Below, one piece after another: positions 15,617-24,338 of a stretch of DNA of 64,000 nucleotides (the stretch's first letter is position 1; every line of letters starts with the position of its first letter). The notes beneath the pieces are model-generated. The model saw nothing but the letters and a program-made list of their open reading frames with translations. It was not told the DNA's origin and made no database searches. The position numbers and the translations under genes were made by a program. Origin of the DNA: Collinsella aerofaciens (GTDB lineage: Bacteria; Actinomycetota; Coriobacteriia; Coriobacteriales; Coriobacteriaceae); the NCBI RefSeq assembly GCF_019131995.1, contig NZ_JAHONA010000008.1, forward strand, positions 1 to 64,000, given 5' to 3'.

Positions 15617-17017
15617 CTACTCAATATAGTTGGGATTCTTCTTGATGATCACGCGTGCAGCGATGAACGAGACAACGATGGCGATGACGGCGACAACGCA
15701 CGCCAGTACGAAGTTGCCCATGGATCCATCGGGAGCGATAAAGATCAGCGCAGAAAGAAGACCGGGGCATGCTCCCGCAACATACTCCTTCAGGACGAAG
15801 ATGCCTGCAGGGAGTCCCGCGCAGAGGGCGCCGATTGCTGTGCCGACAAGCAGGCGGGGACGCTCGATGAGGCAGCCGTAAAATGCGGGCTCAGTTACGC
15901 CACAGAGTGCGGTGACGGCAACCGTGGTGACCATACCTCTCTTCTCCTTGTTGCCTTTCATTGCAGTTGCCAAGGCGAGACTCGTGCCGCCAATGCAGAG
16001 GTTTGAGATGAAGCCAAAGATGATGGGCGCCCAGCCGAGCTGCGCCAAGCTCGTAACTTCGATCGCGATGTAGGCCTTATCAAGACCGAGCATGACAAAA
16101 TAGGGGTTAAGGGCTGCAAGGATTGGAGTAGCGATAAATGCCACGTTATCCATGAGCCACGTGGCGGCATCACTCAGCGCGTAGCCCATCATGCTGCCGG
16201 CGGGGCCGAGGATAATCAGCTCAACAGGCACGACGATGAACATGGTGAGCAGCGGCTTCAAGAACAGTTTGGTAATGTCGGGGATGATTTTCTGAAGACC
16301 GCGATCAACAAAGTACATGAACACAACGCCCAGTACGATTGGCACCACCGTGCTCGAGTAGTCATTCGTCGGGATGGGGATGCCAAGAAAGTCGAGACCC
16401 TCAGCACCGCTAATAGACGAGCTAATCATGATTGCGCCCAGCAGTGCGCCCATGATAGGCTGCATTTTCATGACGGCGGCGAGCTGATAGCCGAGGTAAA
16501 CGGGCAGGAAGCTAAATGAGGCGCTGAAGATCGCCAGCAGAACCTGGGCGGTTCCGCTATCGGTGCTCAATCCACAATAATTGACCAGGAGATTCTTGAT
16601 CGAAAGAATGAGTCCGCCAACGATGAGCGCCGGGACGATGGGCATGAATACCTGTGCAGAGACGTTCCCGAATTTCTCAATCAAGCCCATGGCGGTGTTA
16701 CCGCTTTTAATGCCTTCTGCAAGGTCTTTGGCGGTTTGGGCATCGTCGGCAACCGTGCCACCGCCGACTTCGATTCCCGCGAAGTCGAGGAAGTCGTTGT
16801 AGGCCTCGGTGACGTTGGGGCCGATGATCACCTGAAGCTGGCCACCGCTGACTACTGCCCCGAGCGCCTGGTCAGCCGATTTGGCGAGCTGGAGATCGAT
16901 GATCGAGGTGTCTCGTGCGTCGATGCGAAGGCGCGTCGCACAATGAGTTACCGATGTAATGTTCTCTTTGCCGCCAACAGCCTTTAGGACTGTTTCGGAC
17001 ATTGCCTGATATTTCAT
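15617..17017 (-). CDS. PTS beta-glucoside/sucrose-type EIIBC permease
   Basis: The 466-residue membrane protein imports and phosphorylates a sugar. The EIIB domain (residues 1-90) carries the phosphocysteine in THCATRLR (C26); EIIC (about 105-455) has multiple hydrophobic segments. There is no C-terminal EIIA domain, unlike BglF, so an EIIA must act in trans (see crr). The ATG at 17017 follows AGGAGAAAGAG. It lies 9 bases after the 6-phospho-beta-glucosidase gene, and that context suggests a beta-glucoside substrate such as cellobiose or a plant glucoside. Confidence 0.9.
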   Translation of the reverse strand: MKYQAMSETVLKAVGGKENITSVTHCATRLRIDARDTSIIDLQLAKSADQALGAVVSGGQLQVIIGPNVTEAYNDFLDFAGIEVGGGTVADDAQTAKDLAEGIKSGNTAMGLIEKFGNVSAQVFMPIVPALIVGGLILSIKNLLVNYCGLSTDSGTAQVLLAIFSASFSFLPVYLGYQLAAVMKMQPIMGALLGAIMISSSISGAEGLDFLGIPIPTNDYSSTVVPIVLGVVFMYFVDRGLQKIIPDITKLFLKPLLTMFIVVPVELIILGPAGSMMGYALSDAATWLMDNVAFIATPILAALNPYFVMLGLDKAYIAIEVTSLAQLGWAPIIFGFISNLCIGGTSLALATAMKGNKEKRGMVTTVAVTALCGVTEPAFYGCLIERPRLLVGTAIGALCAGLPAGIFVLKEYVAGACPGLLSALIFIAPDGSMGNFVLACVVAVIAIVVSFIAARVIIKKNPNYIE

Positions 17018-17026
17018 CTCTTTCTC

Positions 17027-18445
17027 CTAACCTTCCTGCTCCTGATACTTCGAGATAAGGTCTCGGTACCAATACCAGCTCTTTTTGGGGGTGCGCTCCA
17101 GATTGTTCTCGAAGTCGATATGGACAAGTCCGTATCGTTTTTCGTAGCCGTTGATCCAGCTATACAGATCCATCGTCGACCAGAGGTAGTAGCCCTCAAC
17201 GCGCGCGCCGTCGCGCTTAGCCCTCATCATGTGCTCGATGAACTGGCCCAGAAGCTCGATGCGGTCATCATCGTGGATTATTCCGTCTGCGTCTGGTTGC
17301 TCATAGGCGCCATGTCCGTTTTCCGTAATAAAGATGCGGGGCGCGTCATAGCGCTCGTGGACATCCATGATGGTTGAATACATGCAACTTGGGAGTATTT
17401 CGCGGCCCCATTTATTGCGGGGAACATTGCTGTCGCGGGCGCTTTCAAACAAGGGCGCAATGCATTTTCCTTCGACCTTTTTGCTCGAACCGCCCTTATT
17501 GTTCGCCGAAACGGCAAGCTCTCCACCGTGCCAGTCGGTTACATACTCTCGGCAATACACGTTGAGTCCAATAAAATCCACTTTACCGTCTCTGAATTCT
17601 TCTACGTCATTTGGGGATCGATAGAGCGAGACGCCAAGTTTTTCAAGGATTTCGTCCATTTCTGGCGGCAGTTGACCCTGAAGTGCTGGTGCCAGAATCA
17701 TGCGATTGGCGAAAAAGTCTGCGTATCGAAATACGTCATCGGGGTGCTCGGTTGCCGGGTCGAGTTCGACAACGCCGCCATCGTGGACGGCGCCGATGAT
17801 GCCGTCGTAGCCCATTTGACGATATGCTCGGACTGCGAGTGCGCTTGCGCGCATCAGGTTGTACTGAAACTGCATGTACGACTGAACGTCGAGCGATCGA
17901 TTGGGGGGATAGTTGCCCAACATGTTTACGCAGTAGCTGTAGAAATGCGGCTCGTTAACGGTAGCCCAGATTTTGACGCGGTCTCCAAAGCGCTCAAAGC
18001 AAATCTTGGCGTATTTGCAGAACCACTCTGCCATATCGTTGTTCAGCCATCCGCCTTTGCAAGCAAGCGTGAATGGCAGATCGTAATGGAACAGCGTAAC
18101 GTTGGGCTCTATGCCATTTTCGAGGCAGCAATCAATGACCCGATTATAAAAATCGATACCCTTTTCATTCACTTCACCGATACCCGTGGGGATGATTCGA
18201 CTCCATGAAAGAGAGAAGCGATAGGTGTTTTGTCCGCCTTCTTTCATCATGCGGATATCTTCTTCATAGCGATGGTAGAAGTCGCAAGATACATCACCGT
18301 CAACATGGTTGATGTTCTTATTGCTTGTGTGGTTAAAGAAATCCCACTCGCCAAGGCCTTTGCCGTCTTCGTTCCAGGCACCCTCGCACTGATAAGACGC
18401 CGTGGCGGAACCCCAGAGAAACGGGATGTTGTTCACGTTGCCCAT
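17027..18445 (-). CDS. 6-phospho-beta-glucosidase, GH1
   Basis: The 472-residue GH1 enzyme hydrolyses the phosphorylated beta-glucoside delivered by the PTS. Acid/base Glu is in WATVNEPHF, nucleophile Glu in RIFITENGHG, and the N-terminal signature is FLWGSATASYQCEGAWNEDGKG. The start at 18445 has GGAAAGGGG upstream; two earlier ATGs (18463, 18460) lack a site. It is the first gene of the operon and is divergent from the RpiR regulator. Confidence 0.93.
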   Translation of the reverse strand: MGNVNNIPFLWGSATASYQCEGAWNEDGKGLGEWDFFNHTSNKNINHVDGDVSCDFYHRYEEDIRMMKEGGQNTYRFSLSWSRIIPTGIGEVNEKGIDFYNRVIDCCLENGIEPNVTLFHYDLPFTLACKGGWLNNDMAEWFCKYAKICFERFGDRVKIWATVNEPHFYSYCVNMLGNYPPNRSLDVQSYMQFQYNLMRASALAVRAYRQMGYDGIIGAVHDGGVVELDPATEHPDDVFRYADFFANRMILAPALQGQLPPEMDEILEKLGVSLYRSPNDVEEFRDGKVDFIGLNVYCREYVTDWHGGELAVSANNKGGSSKKVEGKCIAPLFESARDSNVPRNKWGREILPSCMYSTIMDVHERYDAPRIFITENGHGAYEQPDADGIIHDDDRIELLGQFIEHMMRAKRDGARVEGYYLWSTMDLYSWINGYEKRYGLVHIDFENNLERTPKKSWYWYRDLISKYQEQEG

Positions 18446-18516
18446 GAATCCCCTTTCCATCATTCAACACGGTGGATACGTGTGGCGGAATTACGATTAA
18501 GATGACGTCAACTGAT

Positions 18517-18554
18517 TTGAATCATAGGAGAACGACCAAAGCTGTTTGATTCAA
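18517..18554. promoter_or_regulatory. Inverted repeat between GH1 gene and RpiR gene
   Basis: TTGAATCA (18517-18524) and TGATTCAA (18547-18554) lie in the divergent intergenic region. It is a candidate binding site for the RpiR regulator. A possible -35 TTGACG for the GH1 operon overlaps this area on the reverse strand. Confidence 0.5.
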
Positions 18555-18596
18555 TAAATGAACTATGATTTCGAGGAGAGCGGAAAGAGGGATCAC

Positions 18597-19433
18597 GTGA
18601 ATATCAATGACTTCGATGTGCTCAATCGCATTAGCTCCATCATCAACAGCGAGTTTGGGTCAAACGATGCCGCCATCGCTCGATATCTCATCGCTCACAT
18701 TAGGCGTTCGAGCGAAATCAATGTTGCCACAATAACCCGCGATGCATTCGTGACCCGTTCCGCTGTTCGTCGTTTCTGCAATCGATTGGGCTACCAGTCT
18801 CTTAGCGATTTGAAAGAATCATTTACTCAATCAGTCTTTCCAAGCGACTTAAGCCATCGAGAGGAGGAATTTGGCTACGAGGAGTACAGGGCAGAGCTCG
18901 GCGTTCGCATGATCGAGATGTTCGCTGAGGTTGAAAGCGGCGTGTCCGATATCGCTATTAAGCACCTTGCCGACGAAATTGATGGCCATAAAAACGTTGA
19001 AATCTGGTGCACCAATAATGTGAGCGCCAATCTCGTACGATTTCAGCAGGAAATGTTTTATGCGGGCAAGATAGTTCGCATAGTTGCTGGGGCTAACGTC
19101 GCGGAATTGAAAAACATGGGAGACGCTTCGCAGTCATTGATAATTCTCGTATCGGTCTCCGGGCTATTTGCGTCCCAGGCGCGTGAGTATCTTGATTGCC
19201 GTTCGGGCAGGAAGATTCTAATTACTGCGTTTAGCAACGATGACAAATCGAGGTCTTTTGACCGTGTATATCGTCTTGGTAATGCGGGAAACGGAATTGA
19301 CCGACTCGGCGTTTATTCGAAATACGCCATGACCTATTTCTTCGACTTGCTATCGTCGTGTTACTTGAGTCGCTACCCCTGCACCAAGGGGGAGCCGCTC
19401 TATGGGTCTACTTTGGTCTGGCCCGAGCAGTAG
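18597..19433 (+). CDS. RpiR/MurR-family transcriptional regulator
   Basis: N-terminal helix-turn-helix (about residues 30-75: TITRDAFVTRSAVRRFCNRLGYQSLSDLKESF) plus a C-terminal SIS-like sugar-phosphate-sensing domain (about 115-250). It probably controls the divergent EIIBC/GH1 operon in response to a phosphosugar. The GTG at 18597 has GGAAAGAGGG upstream and gives 278 residues; an ATG at 18558 would add 13 residues but has no ribosome binding site. Confidence 0.85.
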   Translation: MNINDFDVLNRISSIINSEFGSNDAAIARYLIAHIRRSSEINVATITRDAFVTRSAVRRFCNRLGYQSLSDLKESFTQSVFPSDLSHREEEFGYEEYRAELGVRMIEMFAEVESGVSDIAIKHLADEIDGHKNVEIWCTNNVSANLVRFQQEMFYAGKIVRIVAGANVAELKNMGDASQSLIILVSVSGLFASQAREYLDCRSGRKILITAFSNDDKSRSFDRVYRLGNAGNGIDRLGVYSKYAMTYFFDLLSSCYLSRYPCTKGEPLYGSTLVWPEQ

Positions 19434-19453
19434 CGGCTCTATAGTTCTCCCGT

Positions 19454-19524
19454 CTGGAGAATGAGCGTGGATAATCTCCGCTTTGGGCTTAGAGCCGCGC
19501 TAAAAGCGGGAGATTATCCACGCT
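19454..19524. repeat. GAGCGTGGATAAT hairpin, right copy
   Basis: Arms 19464-19484 (AGCGTGGATAATCTCCGCTTT) and 19503-19524 are complementary except for one bulged G. The hairpin begins 30 bases after the RpiR stop and may terminate that gene. The left arm and its flank repeat the sequence at 15403-15424. Confidence 0.75.
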
Positions 19525-19730
19525 TGAACGTGCCGTGGAAGCACGATCGTGACCTATGTAATAGTGCAAGAGGGTCGGTATCGAAGGTCGATGCTGCAGA
19601 TGTACTCCACCGTGACAAAGTGTTCCCTCGTGAAATGTCACAAGCGTAGCCAAATCCACCGTCCTTCATATCCAAACTCAACAAAACCGCAGGTCACAGC
19701 TATATAGATACGCCCGGCACCGTGTATCTA
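19525..19730. other. Intergenic region without recognisable gene
   Basis: About 200 bases of mixed composition between the RpiR hairpin and the tRNA/tuf promoter. A 62-codon frame starting at 19461 overlaps the hairpin and resembles no protein family. Confidence 0.6.
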
Positions 19731-19770
19731 GAGGTTTTCGTTGACAGCCCCCAAGGTTGCATCGTATTAT
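19731..19770 (+). promoter_or_regulatory. Promoter of the tRNA-tuf operon
   Basis: TTGACA (19741-19746), 18-base spacer, TATTAT (19765-19770), about 60 bases before tRNA-Tyr. The 18 bases GAGGTTTTCGTTGACAGC (19731-19748) recur exactly at the rpmG promoter. Confidence 0.8.
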
Positions 19771-19832
19771 CTTTTTCGTTCGCGGGGGCGGCGGTCCAAA
19801 AGACCAAAGGACCTGCGGATACTTGAACGATT

Positions 19833-19914
19833 GGGAGTTTGCCCGAGTGGTTAATGGGGACGGGCTGTAAACCCGTTGGCTCTGCCTACATAGGTTCGAA
19901 TCCTATAGCTCCCA
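19833..19914 (+). tRNA. tRNA-Tyr (anticodon GUA)
   Basis: Acceptor GGGAGTT/AGCTCCC with one G-U pair, anticodon stem-loop GGGCTGTAAACCC, long variable arm typical of bacterial tRNA-Tyr, T-loop TTCGAAT. CCA is not encoded. Confidence 0.93.
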
Positions 19915-19924
19915 CCCGTCAAGT

Positions 19925-20000
19925 GCCTGTATAGCTCAGTCGGTAGAGCACTTCGTTGGTAACGAAGAGGTCACCAGTTCAAGTCTGGTTGCAGGCTCCA
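19925..20000 (+). tRNA. tRNA-Thr (anticodon GGU)
   Basis: Acceptor GCCTGTA/TGCAGGC with one mismatch region, anticodon stem TTCGT/ACGAA with GGT, T-loop TTCAAGT, encoded CCA. It is in a tRNA-Tyr/Thr/Met/tuf transcript. Confidence 0.93.
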
Positions 20001-20003
20001 TCC

Positions 20004-20080
20004 GGCGGTGTAGCTCAGTTGGTTAGAGCACACGGTTCATACCCGTGGCGTCACTGGTTCGAATCCAGTCACCGCTACCA
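20004..20080 (+). tRNA. tRNA-Met (anticodon CAU), elongator type
   Basis: Acceptor GGCGGTG/CACCGCT, anticodon loop TTCATAC, T-loop TTCGAAT, encoded CCA. The fully paired first base pair argues against an initiator. A CAU tRNA with lysidine (Ile) cannot be excluded from the gene alone. Confidence 0.88.
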
Positions 20081-20091
20081 TAGGTAACACG

Positions 20092-20122
20092 GTGGCTTCT
20101 CAATAGTATGTTGAGAGGCCAC
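20092..20122 (+). promoter_or_regulatory. Leader hairpin between tRNA-Met and tuf
   Basis: GTGGCTTCTCAA (20092-20103) pairs with TTGAGAGGCCAC (20111-20122), one bulge, followed by TATGGTATAAAGG. It may be a processing site or partial terminator setting the tRNA/tuf ratio. Confidence 0.5.
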
Positions 20123-20176
20123 TATGGTATAAAGGCAAAGTCCCGTCCGGGGACGACCTGTTAAGAGGAGGGCTTT

Positions 20177-21367
20177 ATGGCCAAAGAGAAGTTTGAGCGC
20201 ACTAAGCCGCATGTTAACATCGGCACCATTGGTCACGTCGACCACGGCAAGACCACGCTGACCGCTGCCATCACCAAGGTTCTCTCCGAGACCGAGGGCT
20301 GCAAGGCTGACTTCACTGCGTTCGAGAACATCGACAAGGCTCCCGAGGAGCGCGAGCGCGGCATTACGATCTCCGTCTCCCACGTCGAGTACGAGACTGC
20401 TGCCCGTCACTACGCTCACGTTGACTGCCCGGGCCACGCTGACTACGTCAAGAACATGATCTCCGGTGCTGCTCAGATGGACGGCGCTATCCTGGTCATC
20501 GCCGCTACCGACGGCCCCATGGCTCAGACCCGAGAGCACATCCTGCTCGCCCGTCAGGTCGGCGTTCCTTACATCGTCGTCTTCCTGAACAAGTGCGACA
20601 TGGTCGACGATGACGAGCTCATCGACCTCGTCGAGATGGAGACCCGTGAGCTCCTCTCCGAGTACGATTTCCCCGGCGACGACATCCCCGTCATCCGTGG
20701 TTCCGCTCTGGGCGCTCTCGAGGGCGACGCCAAGTGGATGGACGCCATCCGCGAGCTCATGAAGGCTGTCGACGAGTACATCCCGACGCCTGCTCGTAAC
20801 AACGACCTCCCGTTCCTGATGGCCGTTGAGGACGTTATGACCATCTCCGGCCGTGGTACCGTTGCTACCGGCCGTGTCGAGCGCGGTGAGCTCAAGCTCA
20901 ACGAGCCCGTCGAGATCGTCGGCATCAAGGATACCCAGAACACCGTCGTTACCGGTATCGAGATGTTCCGTAAGTCCATGGACTTCTGCGAGGCTGGCGA
21001 CAACGTCGGTCTGCTGCTCCGCGGCATCAAGCGCGAGGACATCGAGCGCGGCCAGGTTCTCTGCAAGCCCGGTTCGGTTACCCCGCACACCAAGTTCACC
21101 GGCGAGATCTACGTTCTGACCAAGGAGGAGGGCGGCCGTCACACCCCGTTCTTCGATGGTTATCGTCCTCAGTTCTACTTCCGTACCACCGACGTTACCG
21201 GTACGGTCAAGCTCCCCGAGGGCACCGAGATGGCTATGCCTGGTGACCACATCACCATCGAGGGCGACCTCATCCACCCGATCGCCATGGAGGAGGGCCT
21301 GCGCTTCGCTATCCGCGAGGGCGGCCACACCGTCGGTTCGGGCATCGTCTCCACGATCATTGAGTAA
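20177..21367 (+). CDS. tuf: Elongation factor Tu
   Basis: EF-Tu carries aminoacyl-tRNA to the ribosome as a GTPase. The 396-residue protein has GHVDHGKTT (G1), switch [17 protein letters not shown] (G3), NKCD (G4) and domains 2 and 3 intact. AAGAGGAGGGC precedes the ATG by 6 bases. It is co-transcribed with three tRNAs, like tufB of Escherichia coli, instead of following fusA. Codon use is strongly biased, as in highly expressed genes. Confidence 0.98.
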   Translation: MAKEKFERTKPHVNIGTIGHVDHGKTTLTAAITKVLSETEGCKADFTAFENIDKAPEERERGITISVSHVEYETAARHYAHVDCPGHADYVKNMISGAAQMDGAILVIAATDGPMAQTREHILLARQVGVPYIVVFLNKCDMVDDDELIDLVEMETRELLSEYDFPGDDIPVIRGSALGALEGDAKWMDAIRELMKAVDEYIPTPARNNDLPFLMAVEDVMTISGRGTVATGRVERGELKLNEPVEIVGIKDTQNTVVTGIEMFRKSMDFCEAGDNVGLLLRGIKREDIERGQVLCKPGSVTPHTKFTGEIYVLTKEEGGRHTPFFDGYRPQFYFRTTDVTGTVKLPEGTEMAMPGDHITIEGDLIHPIAMEEGLRFAIREGGHTVGSGIVSTIIE

Positions 21368-21393
21368 ATTAGCTCTTTGATATAGCTGACTTA

Positions 21394-21430
21394 GAGAACC
21401 CGGCACTTATATGGGTGCCGGGTTCTTTTC
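21394..21430 (+). terminator. Terminator after tuf
   Basis: GAACCCGGCAC/GTGCCGGGTTC stem with an 8-base loop, followed by TTTTC. Confidence 0.9.
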
Positions 21431-21561
21431 TGCAATGGATATTGAGCCGTTGCTGGTGTCGAGAGGATCGATAATGGTCCTGGGTGCACCGTCGATTAGA
21501 TCTCGTTGGCTCCATTGATGTGTTCCAAATATGAATGGGTTCACCGAGAACCAATTGATTC

Positions 21562-21601
21562 GAGGTTTTCGTTGACAGCACTTACGTAGAGCTGATAAAG
21601 T
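21562..21601 (+). promoter_or_regulatory. Promoter of rpmG-secE-nusG
   Basis: TTGACA (21572-21577), 18-base spacer, TAAAGT (21596-21601), 45 bases before rpmG. The GAGGTTTTCGTTGACAGC block is identical to that of the tuf promoter. Confidence 0.75.
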
Positions 21602-21646
21602 ATCAACTCGTGCCCGTACGGGGCGGAAATGAAAGGTTCAGGATAC

Positions 21647-21796
21647 ATGCGTACTCTAGTTACTCTTGCGTGCACTGAGTGCAAGCGCCGCAACTATACG
21701 ACCACCAAGAACAAGTCGACCATGCCTGATCGTATGGAGATCAAGAAGTATTGCCCCTGGTGCCGTCACCACACGCTGCACAAAGAGACTCGCTAG
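21647..21796 (+). CDS. rpmG: 50S ribosomal protein L33
   Basis: The 49-residue protein [17 protein letters not shown]... has paired CxxC zinc motifs (CTEC and CPWC), the zinc-binding form of L33. The ATG at 21647 follows GAAAGG. Gene order rpmG-tRNA-Trp-secE-nusG matches many Gram-positive genomes. Confidence 0.95.
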   Translation: MRTLVTLACTECKRRNYTTTKNKSTMPDRMEIKKYCPWCRHHTLHKETR

Positions 21797-21809
21797 TCTC
21801 TAGTCACAT

Positions 21810-21885
21810 ACGCCAGTAGTTCAATTGGTAGAGCATCGGTCTCCAAAACCGAGTGTTGAGGGTTCGAGTCCTTCCTGGCGTGCCA
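21810..21885 (+). tRNA. tRNA-Trp (anticodon CCA)
   Basis: Acceptor ACGCCAG/CTGGCGT, anticodon loop CTCCAAA in stem CGGT/ACCG, T-loop TTCGAGT, discriminator G, encoded CCA. It is located between rpmG and secE. Confidence 0.95.
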
Positions 21886-21894
21886 GTCATTATT

Positions 21895-21925
21895 CCGTAA
21901 GCTCCCAATTGGGGGCTTACGGTTT
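21895..21925 (+). terminator. Hairpin between tRNA-Trp and secE
   Basis: CCGTAAGCTCCC (21895-21906) pairs with GGGGGCTTACGG (21911-21922), followed by TTT. It is probably a partial terminator, because no new promoter is obvious before secE. Confidence 0.65.
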
Positions 21926-21961
21926 ACTCATGTATAAGCGCATTGCGCGGAGGTAACCCAA

Positions 21962-22300
21962 ATGGCCAACAAGAAGAACAAGAAGAAGGCTCAGCAGCAG
22001 GCGCCTGCCAACAACGCTGCCGCCAACTCCAAGGTTGAGGCCAAGAAGGCCGTTGCCAAGAAGAACGAGAAGGCTGCGAAGTCCAAGAAGAACGAGAAGC
22101 CTGGTTTCTTCGCCCGCACCAAGAAGTATTTCGCTTCGGTCAAGTCCGAGATGAAGCGTGTCACGTGGCCCGATAAGAAGGAGCTCGTGAACTACTCGGT
22201 CGTCGTTTGCGCTTCTCTGATCGTCGTCGGCGTCGTCATCGCTCTGCTCGATGCTGGCTTTGGCGAGGCTCTTGCTCTGTTCTCTGGATTGAGGGGCTAA
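21962..22300 (+). CDS. secE: Preprotein translocase subunit SecE
   Basis: The 112-residue protein has a very basic N-terminal extension (residues 1-50, mostly K, N, A) followed by the SecE core FFARTKKYFASVKSEMKRVTWPDKKELVNYSVVV and one transmembrane helix near the C-terminus. It clamps SecY in the translocon. It lies 3 bases before nusG. Confidence 0.95.
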   Translation: MANKKNKKKAQQQAPANNAAANSKVEAKKAVAKKNEKAAKSKKNEKPGFFARTKKYFASVKSEMKRVTWPDKKELVNYSVVVCASLIVVGVVIALLDAGFGEALALFSGLRG

Positions 22301-22303
22301 ACC

Positions 22304-22840
22304 ATGTCTAAGCGTTGGTACGTCGTTCACACTTACTCTGGATACGAGAACCGCGTTAAGTCCGATCTCGAGCATCGCATCGAGACTATGGGCATGCAGG
22401 ACCGTATCTTTGATATCGAGATTCCTATGGAGCGTGTCACCGAGATTAAAGAGGGTGGCAAGCGTGAGACCAAGGATTCCAAGATCTTTCCGGGTTATGT
22501 CCTGGTCCGCATGGAGATGGATGACGATGCTTGGACGTGTGTTCGTAACACGCCTGGCGTCACCGGTTTCCTGGGCGGCAACGGCAAGCCCGCTCCGCTT
22601 TCCCGCGACGAGTACAACAAGATGACTCGTCGTCCCGGTAAGGGCGATTCGCCCAAGCGCACTTCGGTTGATATTCAGGTCGGCACGTCCGTCCGCGTCA
22701 CCGATGGTCCGCTTACCGACTTTGATGGCAAGATCTCCGAGGTTAACACCGAGGCTGGCAAGCTTAAGGTCACGCTGATGATCTTTGGCCGCGAGACGCC
22801 GGTCGAGCTCGACTTTAACCAGGTCGCTGTCATCGCTTAA
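22304..22840 (+). CDS. nusG: Transcription antitermination factor NusG
   Basis: The 178-residue protein has an NGN domain ([21 protein letters not shown]..., [16 protein letters not shown]...[12 protein letters not shown]) and a C-terminal KOW domain ([30 protein letters not shown]). It couples RNA polymerase to Rho or the ribosome. Confidence 0.97.
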   Translation: MSKRWYVVHTYSGYENRVKSDLEHRIETMGMQDRIFDIEIPMERVTEIKEGGKRETKDSKIFPGYVLVRMEMDDDAWTCVRNTPGVTGFLGGNGKPAPLSRDEYNKMTRRPGKGDSPKRTSVDIQVGTSVRVTDGPLTDFDGKISEVNTEAGKLKVTLMIFGRETPVELDFNQVAVIA

Positions 22841-22959
22841 GTTTTCGTCCGTTCGCGCGAGCGTGCTTCTTCTGTGACTGCTCATCTCAGGAGTGCTTCT
22901 AACACGTGCGTGCTTACGATATAGCAAGTCTTCACACTCGTGATTCGAAAGGAATGACC

Positions 22960-23388
22960 ATGGCTGAGAAGAAGGTTGCCAACGTCATTAAGCTCCAGAT
23001 TCCTGCTGGTGCCGCTAACCCCGCTCCTCCCGTCGGCCCCGCCCTGGGCGCTGCTGGCGTGAACATCATGCAGTTCTGCCAGGCCTTTAACGCCGAGACG
23101 CAGGACAAGAAGGGCGACATCATCCCCGTTGAGATCTCTGTCTACGAGGACAAGTCCTTCTCCTTCATCACCAAGACCCCGCCGGCGGCTCACCTCATCA
23201 AGAAGGAGCTGAACCTCAAGTCTGGTTCCGCTAAGCCGCAGGCCGACAAGGTTGGTCAGCTCTCCCAGGAGCAGCTCACCAAGATCGCCGAGATCAAGAT
23301 GCCGGACCTCAATGCCAACGACATTGACGCCGCCAAGAAGATCATCGCCGGTACCGCCCGCTCCATGGGCGTCACCATCGCTGAGTAG
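22960..23388 (+). CDS. rplK: 50S ribosomal protein L11
   Basis: L11 of 142 residues, with [32 protein letters not shown] at the start and the RNA-binding C-terminal domain ending in GTARSMGV. The ATG at 22960 follows GAAAGG at 8 bases; a start 6 bases earlier is possible. It forms the L7/L12 stalk base on 23S rRNA. Confidence 0.97.
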   Translation: MAEKKVANVIKLQIPAGAANPAPPVGPALGAAGVNIMQFCQAFNAETQDKKGDIIPVEISVYEDKSFSFITKTPPAAHLIKKELNLKSGSAKPQADKVGQLSQEQLTKIAEIKMPDLNANDIDAAKKIIAGTARSMGVTIAE

Positions 23389-23406
23389 CGATTTCTTTAG
23401 GTAATG

Positions 23407-23432
23407 ACGGGTGCCCCGACCGGGGCGCCCGT
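23407..23432 (+). terminator. Hairpin between rplK and rplA
   Basis: ACGGGTGCCCC (23407-23417)/GGGGCGCCCGT (23422-23432) with a 4-base loop and a weak following T stretch. It is probably an attenuator or mRNA-processing site inside the rplKA operon. Confidence 0.6.
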
Positions 23433-23505
23433 TATATGTGTGCAATAGGGCACACGATACGATGTGGGAGGGCTCACGCCCGTTTAACCACAGGAGGTAA
23501 TGCAC

Positions 23506-24213
23506 ATGGCTAAGCATGGTAAGAGCTATAACGCCGCTGCCGAGAAGATCGACCGCGCCACGCTCTACACCCCCCTTCAGGCTGCCAAGCTCATCAAGGA
23601 GCTCGACACCGCCAAGTTCGACGAGACCGTCGAGGCCCACTTCCGTCTGGGCATCGATACTCGTAAGGCTGACCAGAACATCCGTGGCTCCATCTCCCTG
23701 CCCCACGGCACCGGCAAGACCGTTCGTGTTGCCGTCTTCGCCGAGGGCGAGAAGGCCCGCGAGGCCGAGGCTGCCGGCGCCGACATCATCGGTTCCGACG
23801 AGCTCGTCGCCCAGATCCAGAAGGGCGAGATCAACTTCGACGCCGCTATCGCTACGCCGAACATGATGGCCAAGGTTGGCCGCATCGGTAAGATCCTTGG
23901 TCCCCGTGGCCTCATGCCGAACCCTAAGCTCGGCACCGTGACCATGGACGTCGCCAAGATGGTCTCCGAGCTCAAGGCCGGCCGCGTTGAGTATCGCGCC
24001 GACCGTTACGGCATCTGCCACGTGCCCCTGGGCAAGAAGTCCTTCTCCGAGCAGCAGCTCGTCGAGAACTACGCTGCCCTGTACACCGAGATCCTGCGTG
24101 TCAAGCCCTCTTCTGCTAAGGGCAAGTACGTCAAGTCCATCTCTGTGTCTTCCACTATGGGCCCTGGCGTCAAGGTCGATCCCGCTGTCCAGCGTGACTT
24201 CCTGGCTGAGTAA
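23506..24213 (+). CDS. rplA: 50S ribosomal protein L1
   Basis: L1 of 235 residues. The signature [22 protein letters not shown] is intact. The ATG at 23506 is 8 bases after AGGAGG; the ATG at 23500 is too close. L1 binds 23S rRNA at the E-site stalk and usually represses its own operon. Unlike most genomes, rplJ does not follow. Confidence 0.97.
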   Translation: MAKHGKSYNAAAEKIDRATLYTPLQAAKLIKELDTAKFDETVEAHFRLGIDTRKADQNIRGSISLPHGTGKTVRVAVFAEGEKAREAEAAGADIIGSDELVAQIQKGEINFDAAIATPNMMAKVGRIGKILGPRGLMPNPKLGTVTMDVAKMVSELKAGRVEYRADRYGICHVPLGKKSFSEQQLVENYAALYTEILRVKPSSAKGKYVKSISVSSTMGPGVKVDPAVQRDFLAE

Positions 24214-24249
24214 CTAACAGTTACTGCCTGAGCAAAGCAAGCATTGCTA

Positions 24250-24290
24250 AAGAAACCCGGTTCTGCCCCGTACAGGACCGGGTTTCTTGC
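24250..24290 (+). terminator. Terminator after rplA
   Basis: AGAAACCCGGT/ACCGGGTTTCT stem, loop about 15 bases, followed by TTGC. Confidence 0.85.
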
Positions 24291-24304
24291 TATCGCGTCA
24301 AAAG

Positions 24305-24337
24305 CACCATAAAGGGGACAGTGTCCCCTTTATGGTG
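24305..24337. repeat. TGTCCC(C)TTT hairpin, copy 1
   Basis: Perfect 16-bp inverted repeat CACCATAAAGGGGACA/TGTCCCCTTTATGGTG with a 1-base centre. It ends 2 bases before the stop codon of the metallophosphoesterase gene. It is a member of a six-copy family in this window. Confidence 0.8.
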
Positions 24338-24338
24338 G

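Noticed and set aside
15457..15645. A 62-codon frame downstream of tRNA-Thr
   Set aside because: It runs through the terminator at 15481-15515 and into the 3' end of the EIIBC gene on the other strand; no start signal.
19461..19649. A 62-codon frame after the RpiR gene
   Set aside because: It begins inside the 19464-19524 hairpin and resembles no family.
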